Positions 37,280-44,925 of a stretch of 64,000 bases of DNA are shown here, piece after piece. The notes beneath the pieces are model-generated. The model saw only the letters and a program-made list of their open reading frames with translations, did no database searches and had not been told where the DNA came from. The first letter of the stretch is position 1; every line of letters starts with the position of its first letter. The stretch lies in assembly GCA_963767475.1 (NCBI GenBank), contig CAVYEI010000003.1, positions 124,001 through 188,000 of the forward strand, given 5' to 3'. Source of the stretch: WHSW01 sp963767475. GTDB lineage: Bacteria > Actinomycetota > Thermoleophilia > Solirubrobacterales > 70-9. Both the position numbers and the translations under genes were made by a program.

Positions 37280-37410
37280 GTTAAGGTGGGCAGAGCCGGT
37301 GCCGATACAGGCATCGAACGCTTCAAAGCTGAAGGACCGACGAGCCGGCGGCGGGATTCGCTGGCGGTACGTCCTTTCGGAACCAAGGGCCCCGTTCAGG
37401 GGCCCTTTTC
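37280..37410 (+). ncRNA. Candidate structured small RNA with intrinsic terminator
   Basis: In the 243-bp gap between the phosphoesterase and P450 genes the plus strand shows consecutive pairing. GGTGCC-GATACA-GGCATC is a first hairpin. GAAGGAC pairs with GTCCTTTC and encloses GCCGGCG/CGCTGGC. A strong terminator with TTTT follows. No plus-strand gene lies directly upstream or downstream, so the terminator implies an independent plus-strand transcript. I do not recognise a known RNA family. The 5' end and promoter are guesses. Confidence 0.4.
37387..37409 (+). terminator. Rho-independent terminator
   Basis: GGGCCCC (37387-37393), loop GTTCA, GGGGCCC (37399-37405), then TTTT. It is a 7-bp all-GC stem with a U-run on the plus strand only. 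It would end the candidate small RNA just upstream. Confidence 0.7.
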
Positions 37411-37450
37411 CGTGGCGCAGAATCAGGCGCCTCAACGGCGGCGCGCTCGG

Positions 37451-38989
37451 CTACGCCTCGAAGGCCCGCCGAACCCGGTCGGGATAGCGGAAGAGCGAGT
37501 CGTAGGTGACCTTCGGGATCTCGTAGCCGAGGCGGTCGAGCAGCCCCGAGCTCTCGAGCTTGACCAGGTCGTGCTCCTTCGGTCGGGCGCTGCCGCCGAG
37601 CGAGCAGGGCGTCGCCGCGATCGCCGCCGGATCGGGCAGATCGGGGGGCTCGAAGTCCCGTCTTGAGAAGTCGAAGCCGCGGCCGATGTTGGAGGCGTAG
37701 CGATGGCGCTTGTTGAGGAAGCCGAGCTGGTAGCGGTAGGAGATCAGCTTCAGGATCGACTCGTGGGTGCAGGTCATGTGGCTCACCCGGCCGCCCTTCT
37801 TGCCCGCGCGGGCAAAAGGCGAGACCGCCACCGCAGGGACTCGGAAGCCGGTGATCGACCAGTCCTCTTCGAGGTTCTCTCGGTTGGCGCGGTCGTCGGG
37901 GACCCGTCGCGGCCGCACGTGGTCGAAGAAGCCACCCCACTCGTCGTAGTTGATGAACAGCGCCCCGCGGCGGTACTGGGGCGACTCGATGAAGGCGTGG
38001 GTGACGTCGGACATGAACGCCTGGCCGAGCCGAACGTCGCCGTGTGGGTGCTCGTCGGCCGAGATCCCGTCGCCACCGCCGCCGTCTCGAAACGGCGGAT
38101 CGATGAAGCAGATCGGCGGCAGCGTTCCGGCGGCGGCGTCGACGTAGAACTGCGACGCCGGGCGCACCCAGGCGAGCCCACGCGGACCGTAGAGCGCCGG
38201 CACCGGCAGGTCGGAGACGTAGTAGGCGGCCTGCAGGCCGCGGGACTTGGCGCGGTCGAGGATCGTCTCCCATTCGAAGCCGAAGCTGTCCGGATCGTCG
38301 ACCACCGGTAGCTCGTTCGACTTCTGGCCTCCGTTCTGCGCCGCCAGCTGGTAGTGGCGATTGGGGTAGGTCGAGGCCAGGATCGAGCAGAAGTAGCGGT
38401 CGTAGAGCTGGTAGGCGTCGGCGACATGAGGGATGAAGCCGAGGTCCTCCTTCAGGTAGTAGCCGAGCGCGAACTCGTCCGAGCCGGTGCCCTCCTCGTT
38501 GCCGCTGTAGAAGCCGTCGAGCTTGCCGCGGTTGTACTGAAAGCGCCCGCCGTCCCAGCCGTGATCGGGGTCGCGGAAGTCACAGCCCTGGAAGTCCGGC
38601 GTCAGGCGATGGGTGGGAAAGCTCTGCGAGCCATCGAGGTTGGGGTAGCTCAGCCCCTCGTTCCTGCCATCGGCCCGCGGGTGCCAGCCGAAGTAGTGGT
38701 CGAAGGAGCGGTTCTCCATCATCAGCACGACGAAGGTGTCGATCGGCAGGTCCCTGGGCTTCGGCAGCGGCGGGCGGGCGGCCCGCTTCGCGGCCTCGGC
38801 GACCAGGGTCTCCGCCGGCAGCACTCCCGCCATCCCCGCGACCCCCGCCAGTGCCGCCGTGCGGCCGAGGAACTCGCGGCGGCGCAAGAGCCCGTCGCGA
38901 TGCCCGGCCTCGAGCCGCTCGGCTAGCGCGGGATCGGCGAGCTCCCCCCGCGCGAGCCTCGAGGAATGGTCGGGGGCGCGACCGATCAC
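37451..38989 (-). CDS. Tat-exported phosphoesterase (phospholipase C / acid phosphatase family)
   Basis: A 512-residue enzyme of the PF04185 family. The N-terminus has a twin-arginine signal (LLRRREFLGRTAALAGVAGM). The mature protein starts with the active-site strand TFVVLMMENRSFDHYFGWHP, where Glu and Asn bind metal and the nucleophile follows. DPDHGWDGG and the late FINYDEWGGFFDHVRP with ITGFRVPAVAVSPFA complete the family motifs. Members hydrolyse phospholipids or act as acid phosphatases outside the cell. GTG at 38989 overlaps the stop of the upstream RTX-like gene (GTGA), so they form an operon. Confidence 0.88.
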   Translation of the reverse strand: MIGRAPDHSSRLARGELADPALAERLEAGHRDGLLRRREFLGRTAALAGVAGMAGVLPAETLVAEAAKRAARPPLPKPRDLPIDTFVVLMMENRSFDHYFGWHPRADGRNEGLSYPNLDGSQSFPTHRLTPDFQGCDFRDPDHGWDGGRFQYNRGKLDGFYSGNEEGTGSDEFALGYYLKEDLGFIPHVADAYQLYDRYFCSILASTYPNRHYQLAAQNGGQKSNELPVVDDPDSFGFEWETILDRAKSRGLQAAYYVSDLPVPALYGPRGLAWVRPASQFYVDAAAGTLPPICFIDPPFRDGGGGDGISADEHPHGDVRLGQAFMSDVTHAFIESPQYRRGALFINYDEWGGFFDHVRPRRVPDDRANRENLEEDWSITGFRVPAVAVSPFARAGKKGGRVSHMTCTHESILKLISYRYQLGFLNKRHRYASNIGRGFDFSRRDFEPPDLPDPAAIAATPCSLGGSARPKEHDLVKLESSGLLDRLGYEIPKVTYDSLFRYPDRVRRAFEA

Positions 38990-39390
38990 GGTTCCCTGAC
39001 CACCTCGCAGTCGAAGATCCCGTCCTCGACCTCGTCGACGACCGCGAGGTCTCGCCCGGCGCCGCAGTTGATCGCGTCCGGGTGGCCGTCGCGGGCGTAG
39101 ATGCGGTCGCGACCCTTGGCCGCGAGTTCGACGCCGTCGCGCATGTTGAAGCTGTCTCGCCCGCCGTCGCCGTGCAGGGAATCGGGGCCCCCGCCGCCGA
39201 TCAGCACGTCGCGCCCCGCGCCGCCGATCAGCACGTCCCTGCCCTTCAGGCCCTTGAGCAGATCGTCGCCCCTGGTGCCGACCAGGCGATCGGCGCGCGG
39301 GCTGCCCCTCTCCGTGGTCGCCAGCGCGAGCGCTGCGAGCGCGCTGCAGCTGAGCGCGGCGACGCATGCGAGGACTCCGAACCTGCCCAT
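38986..39390 (-). CDS. Secreted RTX-like calcium-binding repeat protein (small)
   Basis: A 134-residue exported protein with signal GVLACVAALSCSALAALALA and about three degenerate nonapeptide repeats (GTRGDDLLKG, GGAGRDVLIGGGGPDSLHGD), the GGxGxD pattern of haemolysin-type beta-rolls. The end NCGAGRDLAVVDEVEDGIFDC, with two Cys, is a cap common on actinobacterial versions. It would bind Ca2+ outside the cell. It is coupled to the phosphoesterase gene and might help its folding; that is inference. Confidence 0.75.
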   Translation of the reverse strand: MGRFGVLACVAALSCSALAALALATTERGSPRADRLVGTRGDDLLKGLKGRDVLIGGAGRDVLIGGGGPDSLHGDGGRDSFNMRDGVELAAKGRDRIYARDGHPDAINCGAGRDLAVVDEVEDGIFDCEVVREP

Positions 39391-39438
39391 GGCCGGGCCG
39401 ACCCTACTGCCAAGTGGCGCACCGATGTTGCAGTTCGG

Positions 39439-39747
39439 TTACCTGCGCTGCTCGGGCTCGACCACCACGGTGAGCCCGTCAACCTCGGCGACCCGCATCG
39501 TCTCGCCCTCCGCGCCGGCACCCCGGGCGCTCCAGATCTCGCCCCGCACGCGCACCCGCCCGGGCCCGATCACCTGCGCGGGCTCGCCGATCATCCCCTC
39601 GGCTCCGGTGGTCACGCGGTAGCGGCGCAGGAAGCGAATCCAGAGGAAGACCTCGCCGACCTCGATCAGCGCCGCGCAGACGAGGAAGACGATCCGCCAG
39701 GGGTCCGGCAAGACGAACAGGCCCGCAATCGACAACGCCAGGATCAC
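39439..39747 (-). CDS. NfeD-like membrane protein (short form)
   Basis: A 102-residue protein with two N-terminal membrane helices (ALSIAGLFVLPDPWRIVFLV, and AALIEVGEVFLWIRFL) and a C-terminal OB-fold of NfeD type: GMIGEPAQVIGPGRVRVRGE, IWSARGAGAEG and VAEVDGLTVVVEP. Short NfeD proteins usually partner a stomatin/SPFH protein or a ClpP-like protease; neither is next to it here. The start is GTG 39747. Confidence 0.72.
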   Translation of the reverse strand: MILALSIAGLFVLPDPWRIVFLVCAALIEVGEVFLWIRFLRRYRVTTGAEGMIGEPAQVIGPGRVRVRGEIWSARGAGAEGETMRVAEVDGLTVVVEPEQRR

Positions 39748-39806
39748 AGGTCAATGATGACCGGCGCCGGCGACCTGCCCGCCGAAGAGCATTGGGCGAC
39801 GTGTTA

Positions 39807-39839
39807 CGATATATCGCGTTATTGCTAACCACAGGAGAG
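39807..39839 (+). promoter_or_regulatory. Candidate PadR autoregulatory site and ribosome binding site
   Basis: CGATATATCG (39807-39816) is a perfect 10-bp AT-rich palindrome, rare in this GC-rich sequence, 29 bp before the padR-type start. AT-rich dyads near the promoter are typical PadR operators. AGGAGAG at 39833-39839 is the Shine-Dalgarno. Confidence 0.5.
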
Positions 39840-39844
39840 TTTCA

Positions 39845-40378
39845 ATGCACAACAGACGTTATTCACGACACGGGCGCCCCCACTCACGTGAGCGCTTCCA
39901 GCGCAGCCGCCACTCGCGTCACGGACGCGGCGGCCCGAGGGCGCGCCGCGGCGACATCCGCGCCGCGGTCCTCGCCCTGCTCGCCGAGCGCCCGATGCAC
40001 GGCTACGAGATGATCAAGGAGCTCGAGGAGCGCACCCGGGGCACCTGGATCCCGAGCGCCGGGTCGATCTATCCGACCCTGCAGCTGCTCGAGGAGGAAG
40101 GCCTGATCAGCGGCGAGGAGGCCGACGGCAAGCGCCGCTTCACGCTCACCGAAGCCGGCGTCGACGCCGACTCCAAGCGCGAGGGCCCTGCCCCCTGGGA
40201 TCAGGCGACAAGCGGGATCGACCCCGAGGTGTTCACCCTCAAGCGCTCGCTCCAGCAGCTCGTGCAATCGGTCGGCCAGGTCTTTCACGCGGCCGACGAC
40301 CAGCAGCGAAAGCGCGTCCGCGAGCTGCTCGACGAGACCCGGCGCAAGATCTACGCGATCCTCGCCGAGGAGGGCTAG
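39845..40378 (+). CDS. PadR-family transcriptional regulator
   Basis: A 177-residue regulator. A basic His/Arg-rich N-terminal tail of about 35 residues (NRRYSRHGRPHSRERF) is followed by the PadR winged helix: RGDIRAAVLALLAERPMHGY, EMIKELEERTRGTWIPSAGS, IYPTLQLLEEEGLISGEE and KRRFTLTEAG. A C-terminal helical dimerisation part ends the protein. Such proteins repress transporters or stress genes in response to small aromatic or antimicrobial ligands. The nearby palindrome suggests autoregulation. No neighbouring transporter identifies the target. Confidence 0.87.
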   Translation: MHNRRYSRHGRPHSRERFQRSRHSRHGRGGPRARRGDIRAAVLALLAERPMHGYEMIKELEERTRGTWIPSAGSIYPTLQLLEEEGLISGEEADGKRRFTLTEAGVDADSKREGPAPWDQATSGIDPEVFTLKRSLQQLVQSVGQVFHAADDQQRKRVRELLDETRRKIYAILAEEG

Positions 40379-40493
40379 GCCCGGGAGCCTCCACAACGCC
40401 GGTTACACTCGGTCGACAGTTCGCCGGGTACTTCTCGCTCCCTCCGCCCCCCGAGCCGCCCATTCCCGCAGGGAGCCAGAAAGCGAGGCCAAT

Positions 40494-40685
40494 GTGGTTG
40501 ACCAAGGCAAGCAGGACCTGCCCGCAAAGCCGGCGCCCGGCACGGACGCCAGCGAGAGCGGCGAGAAGCCCGCACCGATGATTCGTCGCCAGTCGTCGAA
40601 GTACGGCCAGCAGCCGGTCGCCGACGGCGACTCCGGACGCCGGGCGCGCCTGCGCCACCCGGGCCGCGGCGCCGTCCGGCGCTAG
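40494..40685 (+). CDS. Possible small basic hypothetical protein
   Basis: A 63-residue frame (GTG 40494) with high third-position GC, rich in Pro, Lys and Arg, ending RRARLRHPGRGAVRR. No domain is recognised. A weak GAGG precedes it, and the gap of about 320 bp between the PadR and LuxR-type genes otherwise holds nothing visible. It may be a real small protein or chance. Confidence 0.35.
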   Translation: MVDQGKQDLPAKPAPGTDASESGEKPAPMIRRQSSKYGQQPVADGDSGRRARLRHPGRGAVRR

Positions 40686-40700
40686 ACGCCCGCGGGCCCG

Positions 40701-41357
40701 CTATTCGATCAGGCCCAGCCGCATGCCTCGGGCGACCGCCGCCACGCGGCCCGTGACACCGAGATTCGCGTAGATGTTGCTGAAGTGCGTCTTCACGGTC
40801 GCCGGGCTGAGCACCAGGCGCTCGGCGATGTCGGGCCCGGAGAGCCCCTCGGCGGAGAGCTGCAGCACCTGCTGCTCGCGCGGCGTCAGGGTCGAGTGCG
40901 GCTCGCCGGGATCGTCCAGGGCCCCGAGCTCGTCCTCCGACCAATCGGCGGGGGCATAGGCGAACAGGTGCCGTCCCGGCAGCGCCTCGGCCAGGCCCCA
41001 GTAGACGATCTTCAGCGGGCTCCCGTTTCGGCCCGGGAGGGTTCGGGGGCCGGCCACACACCCGGTCTCCATCAGCCGCGCCCAGATCGACTCCAGGGTC
41101 GGCAGCTCGTGCGGCGGTGTGAGGTCGTCGATTCTCAAGCCTCGCAGCTCGGCCAGGGTCGACCGGGCCATCAACCGCGCCGGCCGGTTGACGGCGATGT
41201 ACCGGCGCTCGTCGTCGACCAGCGACATCGGGATCTGGCTGTGATCGATCACCGGCATCAGCCGCTCGGCTTCGCCGCGGGCTCCGAGCAACGACTCGAG
41301 TGCGGCGCCGAGGCTGCGCGGAACTAGATCGGTGGACGGGTAAGGCGGGACGACCAT
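40701..41357 (-). CDS. PAS-LuxR type transcriptional regulator
   Basis: A 218-residue regulator. A PAS-like sensor (about 33-125: VIDHSQIPMSLVDDERRYIA, VNRPARLMARSTLAELRG) is joined to a LuxR/NarL helix-turn-helix (STLTPREQQVLQLSAEGLSG, PDIAERLVLSPATVKTHFSN). It lacks a receiver domain, so the signal is probably sensed directly. It is divergent from the XRE-MEDS regulator with only 38 bp between start codons, so the two share control DNA. Confidence 0.87.
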   Translation of the reverse strand: MVVPPYPSTDLVPRSLGAALESLLGARGEAERLMPVIDHSQIPMSLVDDERRYIAVNRPARLMARSTLAELRGLRIDDLTPPHELPTLESIWARLMETGCVAGPRTLPGRNGSPLKIVYWGLAEALPGRHLFAYAPADWSEDELGALDDPGEPHSTLTPREQQVLQLSAEGLSGPDIAERLVLSPATVKTHFSNIYANLGVTGRVAAVARGMRLGLIE

Positions 41358-41367
41358 TCAGTGAGCG

Positions 41368-41396
41368 CGTACAAGTATGTCAACTGACGCTGTCAA
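41368..41396 (-). promoter_or_regulatory. Candidate promoter of the PAS-LuxR gene
   Basis: On the minus strand TTGACA (41396-41391) is a perfect -35, followed by a 17-bp spacer and TGTACG (41373-41368) as a weak -10. Transcription would start very near the ATG at 41357, giving a leaderless or short-leader mRNA. The site overlaps the start of the divergent XRE gene. Confidence 0.45.
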
Positions 41397-42178
41397 TGGT
41401 ACCTTGCACAGCTGTGGGCGACAAGATCAGCAGGGGCGGCCGCTCGGGGATAGGCGAGCGGTTGAGGGCGGCGAGAGAACGCCTCGGGTTGAGCAGGGAA
41501 GCGCTCGCGGTCGAGTCCGAGCTCAGCTGGTCGGCGATCGCCCAGGTCGAGTCGGGACGGCGCCGGAACCTGCGTCCGCAGACCGTCTCGGCGCTGGCGC
41601 AGGCGCTGGGGGTGACGATCGACTATCTCCTCCACGGCCGTCCCGCCGGCCAGGTGATGCTCGACCACCGCGCCCTGATCTACGACACCGACGAGGAGTT
41701 GATCGAGGCAGCCGCTCCCTTCCTCACCGAAGGGATCGAGCGCTCGGAGGCCGTACTCGTGGTAGCCACCCCACCGACCCTCGCCCAGCTTCGCCGCTCG
41801 CTCGGGGCCAACGCGGACCGGGTCGAGTTCCTCGACGCGCAGAGCTGGTACGGCATGCCCGGCATGGTCCTCAGCCAGTACGAGTCATGGGTCAACGAGA
41901 AGCTCGAAGCCGGCGCTCCGTGGGTGCGAATCGTCGGCGAGGTGACCTGGGGAGGCAAGCCCGAAGCCGAGGTCGAGATGTGGGCGCGCTACGAATCGCT
42001 CTTCAACATCCTCTTCGCCGCCTCTCCGTTGAGCGTTATCTGCCTCTATGACACGAGATCAGTCTCGCCGGAGATCGTCAGGCACGCACGGCTCACGCAT
42101 CCCGCGACGATGGAGCGGGAAGGCGTCGAGGCCAACCCCGGCTACGTCGATCCGGCCGGATTCGTTCTGGAGCCCTAG
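41396..42178 (+). CDS. XRE-family regulator with MEDS (DcmR-like) sensor domain
   Basis: A 260-residue protein. The N-terminal Cro/CI helix-turn-helix reads GERLRAARERLGLSREALAV, ESELSWSAIAQVESGRRRNL. From about residue 80 a MEDS domain follows: DHRALIYDTDEELIEAAAPF, LTEGIERSEAVLVVATPP, VEFLDAQSWYGMPGMVLSQY, IVGEVTWGGKPEAEVEMWAR and ICLYDTRSVSPEI. MEDS domains, named from methanogens, methylotrophs and DcmR, are thought to sense small molecules, and in actinobacteria they often pair with anti-sigma or STAS proteins. Start ATG 41396 or GTG 41414; no clear Shine-Dalgarno is seen for either. Confidence 0.82.
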   Translation: MVPCTAVGDKISRGGRSGIGERLRAARERLGLSREALAVESELSWSAIAQVESGRRRNLRPQTVSALAQALGVTIDYLLHGRPAGQVMLDHRALIYDTDEELIEAAAPFLTEGIERSEAVLVVATPPTLAQLRRSLGANADRVEFLDAQSWYGMPGMVLSQYESWVNEKLEAGAPWVRIVGEVTWGGKPEAEVEMWARYESLFNILFAASPLSVICLYDTRSVSPEIVRHARLTHPATMEREGVEANPGYVDPAGFVLEP

Positions 42179-42206
42179 CCGTACGCACGCTTTGCGCGAC
42201 GCCTGA

Positions 42207-43487
42207 TCAGCGATGAATCAGGATCGTCTCGCCGTCCTGTGAGACGCCGCCGGGCTCGGTCGTCGTCGCGACCGCGGTAATCAGGAGGCTGCCCCCAGCT
42301 CGTTTCACGGCCTTGACGCCCTTCTTGGTCAGCTTCGACTGGCCCTTCTTCGTCTGTCCTGCGTTGGCGACGAAGGTGCCCTTGCCGATCTTCTTGTCGC
42401 CGACGCTGAGCTTCAGCTTTCCGGAACAGGGGGCACCCTCGGTCTCGGGGCAGGAGACCTGGATCGCGAGCTTGTTCTTCTTCTTGCCCGAGATCACGGC
42501 GCTGTCGCCGACGACTTCGGCACCGATCCGATCGCAATTCGGGGCCACCACATCAGTTGGATCTCGCAGGGCGAGATCGAATCCGCGACCGCAATCGAAA
42601 TCGTCGCGACCGGCGCCACCGTTGAGGGTGTCGTTGCCTGCCGTGGCGACGATGCCGCGGGCGACGACGCCGCGGTTGTCAAGAAACTCGCCGAACAGCT
42701 GGTCGTTGCCGCCCAAGCCGCTGATCTGATCATCGCCGGCGCCTCCCTCGAGGATATTGGCGCTGTCGTCGCCGACGATGACGTCGTTGCCGGCGCCGGT
42801 GCTCACGTCTTCGACCACGACGTTGTCGTTCTCGCCGGCCTGACCGTCGTTCGCGATTCCGTCGGCTGTCACCGACACCGGCGTGGCGTTGGAGCGGAAG
42901 TAGTCGGTCGCGTCCTCGCCCGCGCCACCGGTGAGCACGTCGGAGCCGCCGGTCGGAACGTCTGGATCCCGGCCGCCGCCGTCCTCGAGGAAATCGTCGC
43001 CGTCGCCGCCGTCGATGCTGTCCGCATCGAGGCCGCCGTCGAGGGACTGGGTCCCCGGTCCGCCGACGATCGTCTTCGCTCCGGTGGCGATCTCGCCTGT
43101 GCCCACCACCTGGCTATGGACGTGGCCGCTGTCGGTGACGAAGTTCTGGTTGACGAAGCTGTCGGTTCCGTTGTCGAGCAAAACCTCGAAACGTTCGACC
43201 GGCGGCAGGCCGGGCGACGTCACCAGGCAGGTGACTGTCTGCGCGTTGACCTGGGAGCACTCGGTGTCGTTGTCGGTGGCACCCCCGGTCCCCGTGTCGA
43301 TGATCGTCAGCGTGCTCCCATCGGTCGAGACCGTGATCGCGTCGTCGTTGGGGTCGCCATCGATCACCAGAGTCGTGACCTCGACTTCGATCACCGAGGC
43401 CGCGGCCGACCCGGCGCCGAGCGCAAGCATGGCAACGGCAGCCACGACCGCGATCGCCCAGCCGCTCACCCACCGCCGGTCAGTCAT
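42207..43487 (-). CDS. Secreted RTX-like calcium-binding protein, paralogue A
   Basis: A 426-residue exported protein. Signal peptide VSGWAIAVVAAVAMLALGAG. A beta-rich N-domain of about 120 residues has LVIDGDPNDDAITVSTDGST. Beta-roll repeats follow (GGLDADSIDGGDGDDFLEDG, GGAGDDQISGLGGNDQLFGE). A cap DCGRGFDLALRDPTDVVAPNC leads to a C-terminal Lys-rich domain (GKKKNKLAIQVSCPETEGAP to ETILIHR). The whole architecture repeats in the adjacent gene. Its start overlaps the end of that gene by 8 bp, so both are read as one unit. The role is probably cell-surface or matrix calcium binding. Confidence 0.82.
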   Translation of the reverse strand: MTDRRWVSGWAIAVVAAVAMLALGAGSAAASVIEVEVTTLVIDGDPNDDAITVSTDGSTLTIIDTGTGGATDNDTECSQVNAQTVTCLVTSPGLPPVERFEVLLDNGTDSFVNQNFVTDSGHVHSQVVGTGEIATGAKTIVGGPGTQSLDGGLDADSIDGGDGDDFLEDGGGRDPDVPTGGSDVLTGGAGEDATDYFRSNATPVSVTADGIANDGQAGENDNVVVEDVSTGAGNDVIVGDDSANILEGGAGDDQISGLGGNDQLFGEFLDNRGVVARGIVATAGNDTLNGGAGRDDFDCGRGFDLALRDPTDVVAPNCDRIGAEVVGDSAVISGKKKNKLAIQVSCPETEGAPCSGKLKLSVGDKKIGKGTFVANAGQTKKGQSKLTKKGVKAVKRAGGSLLITAVATTTEPGGVSQDGETILIHR

Positions 43488-44733
43488 GGATCAGGATCCG
43501 GCCGCTGCTTTCCGAGATACCGCCGGGCTCGGTTGTTTGAGCCAGCACCGTGACCAGCAGCGAGCCTCCGGCTCTCTTCAGCGCCTTGCGGCCCTTCTTC
43601 GAGAGCTTTCCACCGCTCGGCTTCGAGGCGCCGGCATCGACGACGAACGTCCCCTTGCCGATCTTCTTCGAGCCGGCGCTGATCTTGAACTTGCCCGTGC
43701 ACGGAGCGCCTTCGGCCTCCGGACAGGCGATCTCGACCTTGACCTTGTTCTTCTTCTTGCCGGTGACCGTCGCGCTGTCGCCGGCGACGTCGGCGCCGAT
43801 CCGCTCGCAGTTCGTCTCGACCTCGTCGAAGGGATCGCGCAGGGCCTGGTCGAAGCCACGACCGCAGTCGACCGCGTCTCGGCCAGCCCCGCCGATCACC
43901 GTGTCGTCGCCGGTGACGATACCGCCGCCGCGAAGGGCGCCGCCATTGCCGCCGGAGTCGCCGAACAGGTCGTCGTTGCCGGCGAGGCCGGATACGACGT
44001 CCGCCCCACCACCACCGCTGAGCACGTTCGTTCCGGCGTCGCCGACGACCGTGTCGGCGCCGCCGCCGGTGCTCACGTTCTCGGTCTGCACGTTGTCGGT
44101 CTCGCCGGGCTGGCCGTCGTTGGCGACCCCATCGAGGGAGACCGAGACACCGCCCGCGCGGACGTACTGCGCGTCGTCCTCACCGGCACCGCCGACGAGG
44201 TTGTCGTTGCCGCCCGAGGAGAAGCCGTCGACCAGGCCGCTGCCGTCGAACAGGGTGTCGTCGCCGTCGCCGCCGTTGAGGTCATCGCTATCCACGCCAC
44301 CGAAGATGAACTGGTTCCCGGGGCCCCCGGCGACCGTCTTCGCGCCCGTCGCGCCCTGGGCGTTCACCCCGCCACCCTCGGCGGCGAAGTTCTGGTTGGT
44401 GAAGCTGTCGACGCCGTCGTCGAACGACACGCTGTAGGCCCTGACCTGCTCGGGCGTGCCCGCCTCGATCGCACAGGTGACCGTCTGCGCATTGACCTGG
44501 GAGCAGTCCGTGTCGTTGTCGGTGGCCCCTCCCGTACCCGTATCGACGATCGTCAGCGTGGTCCCATCGCTCGAGACCGTGATCGCGTCGTCATCGGGGT
44601 CACCCTCGATTCGCAGGGTGCCGAAGTCGGTCGTCACGTCCGACGCCTGTGCCGCGGCGGTCCCGAGGACCAACGCCATCAGCACCGTGCCGAGGCCAAC
44701 CACGACCGCTCGCAACCCCACGACTCCCTGCAT
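43480..44733 (-). CDS. Secreted RTX-like calcium-binding protein, paralogue B
   Basis: A 417-residue protein with the same plan as its downstream neighbour: signal peptide (VVVGLGTVLMALVLGTAAAQ), N-domain TLRIEGDPDDDAITVSSDGT, beta-roll repeats (GGDGDDTLFDGSG, GGGGADVVSGLAGNDDLFGD), cap DCGRGFDQALRDPFDEVETNC and tail GKKKNKVKVEIACPEAEGAP ending RILIHD. The two are clear tandem duplicates that have diverged most in the repeat region. ATG 44733 is used; the frame upstream is not protein-like. Confidence 0.82.
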   Translation of the reverse strand: MQGVVGLRAVVVGLGTVLMALVLGTAAAQASDVTTDFGTLRIEGDPDDDAITVSSDGTTLTIVDTGTGGATDNDTDCSQVNAQTVTCAIEAGTPEQVRAYSVSFDDGVDSFTNQNFAAEGGGVNAQGATGAKTVAGGPGNQFIFGGVDSDDLNGGDGDDTLFDGSGLVDGFSSGGNDNLVGGAGEDDAQYVRAGGVSVSLDGVANDGQPGETDNVQTENVSTGGGADTVVGDAGTNVLSGGGGADVVSGLAGNDDLFGDSGGNGGALRGGGIVTGDDTVIGGAGRDAVDCGRGFDQALRDPFDEVETNCERIGADVAGDSATVTGKKKNKVKVEIACPEAEGAPCTGKFKISAGSKKIGKGTFVVDAGASKPSGGKLSKKGRKALKRAGGSLLVTVLAQTTEPGGISESSGRILIHD

Positions 44734-44874
44734 CAAACGCCCCTCCCTGATTCGGTCTGAAGGCGGGGACGGTTCCTCGCCGCCGGCAAACCTATAGCGC
44801 CTTCGTCGGCGGGTCAAGGAGGTCGCCCCTGCACCCTGCGGCGTTGCCGCCGATGAGTTGTTGCTCGCCGCCAG

Positions 44875-44899
44875 GTCATAGCCCCTGACGGCCCAGATC
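44875..44899 (+). promoter_or_regulatory. Upstream element shared with 57265-57288
   Basis: GTCATAGC..CTGACGGCCCAGATC lies 26 nt before the ATG at 44926. A near-copy lies 24 nt before another ATG at 57313. GTCA and TGAC form short inverted arms. It could be a promoter or operator for a common regulator; see findings. Confidence 0.4.
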
Positions 44900-44925
44900 G
44901 AATAACGCCCAGAGGAGCCCCGCGA

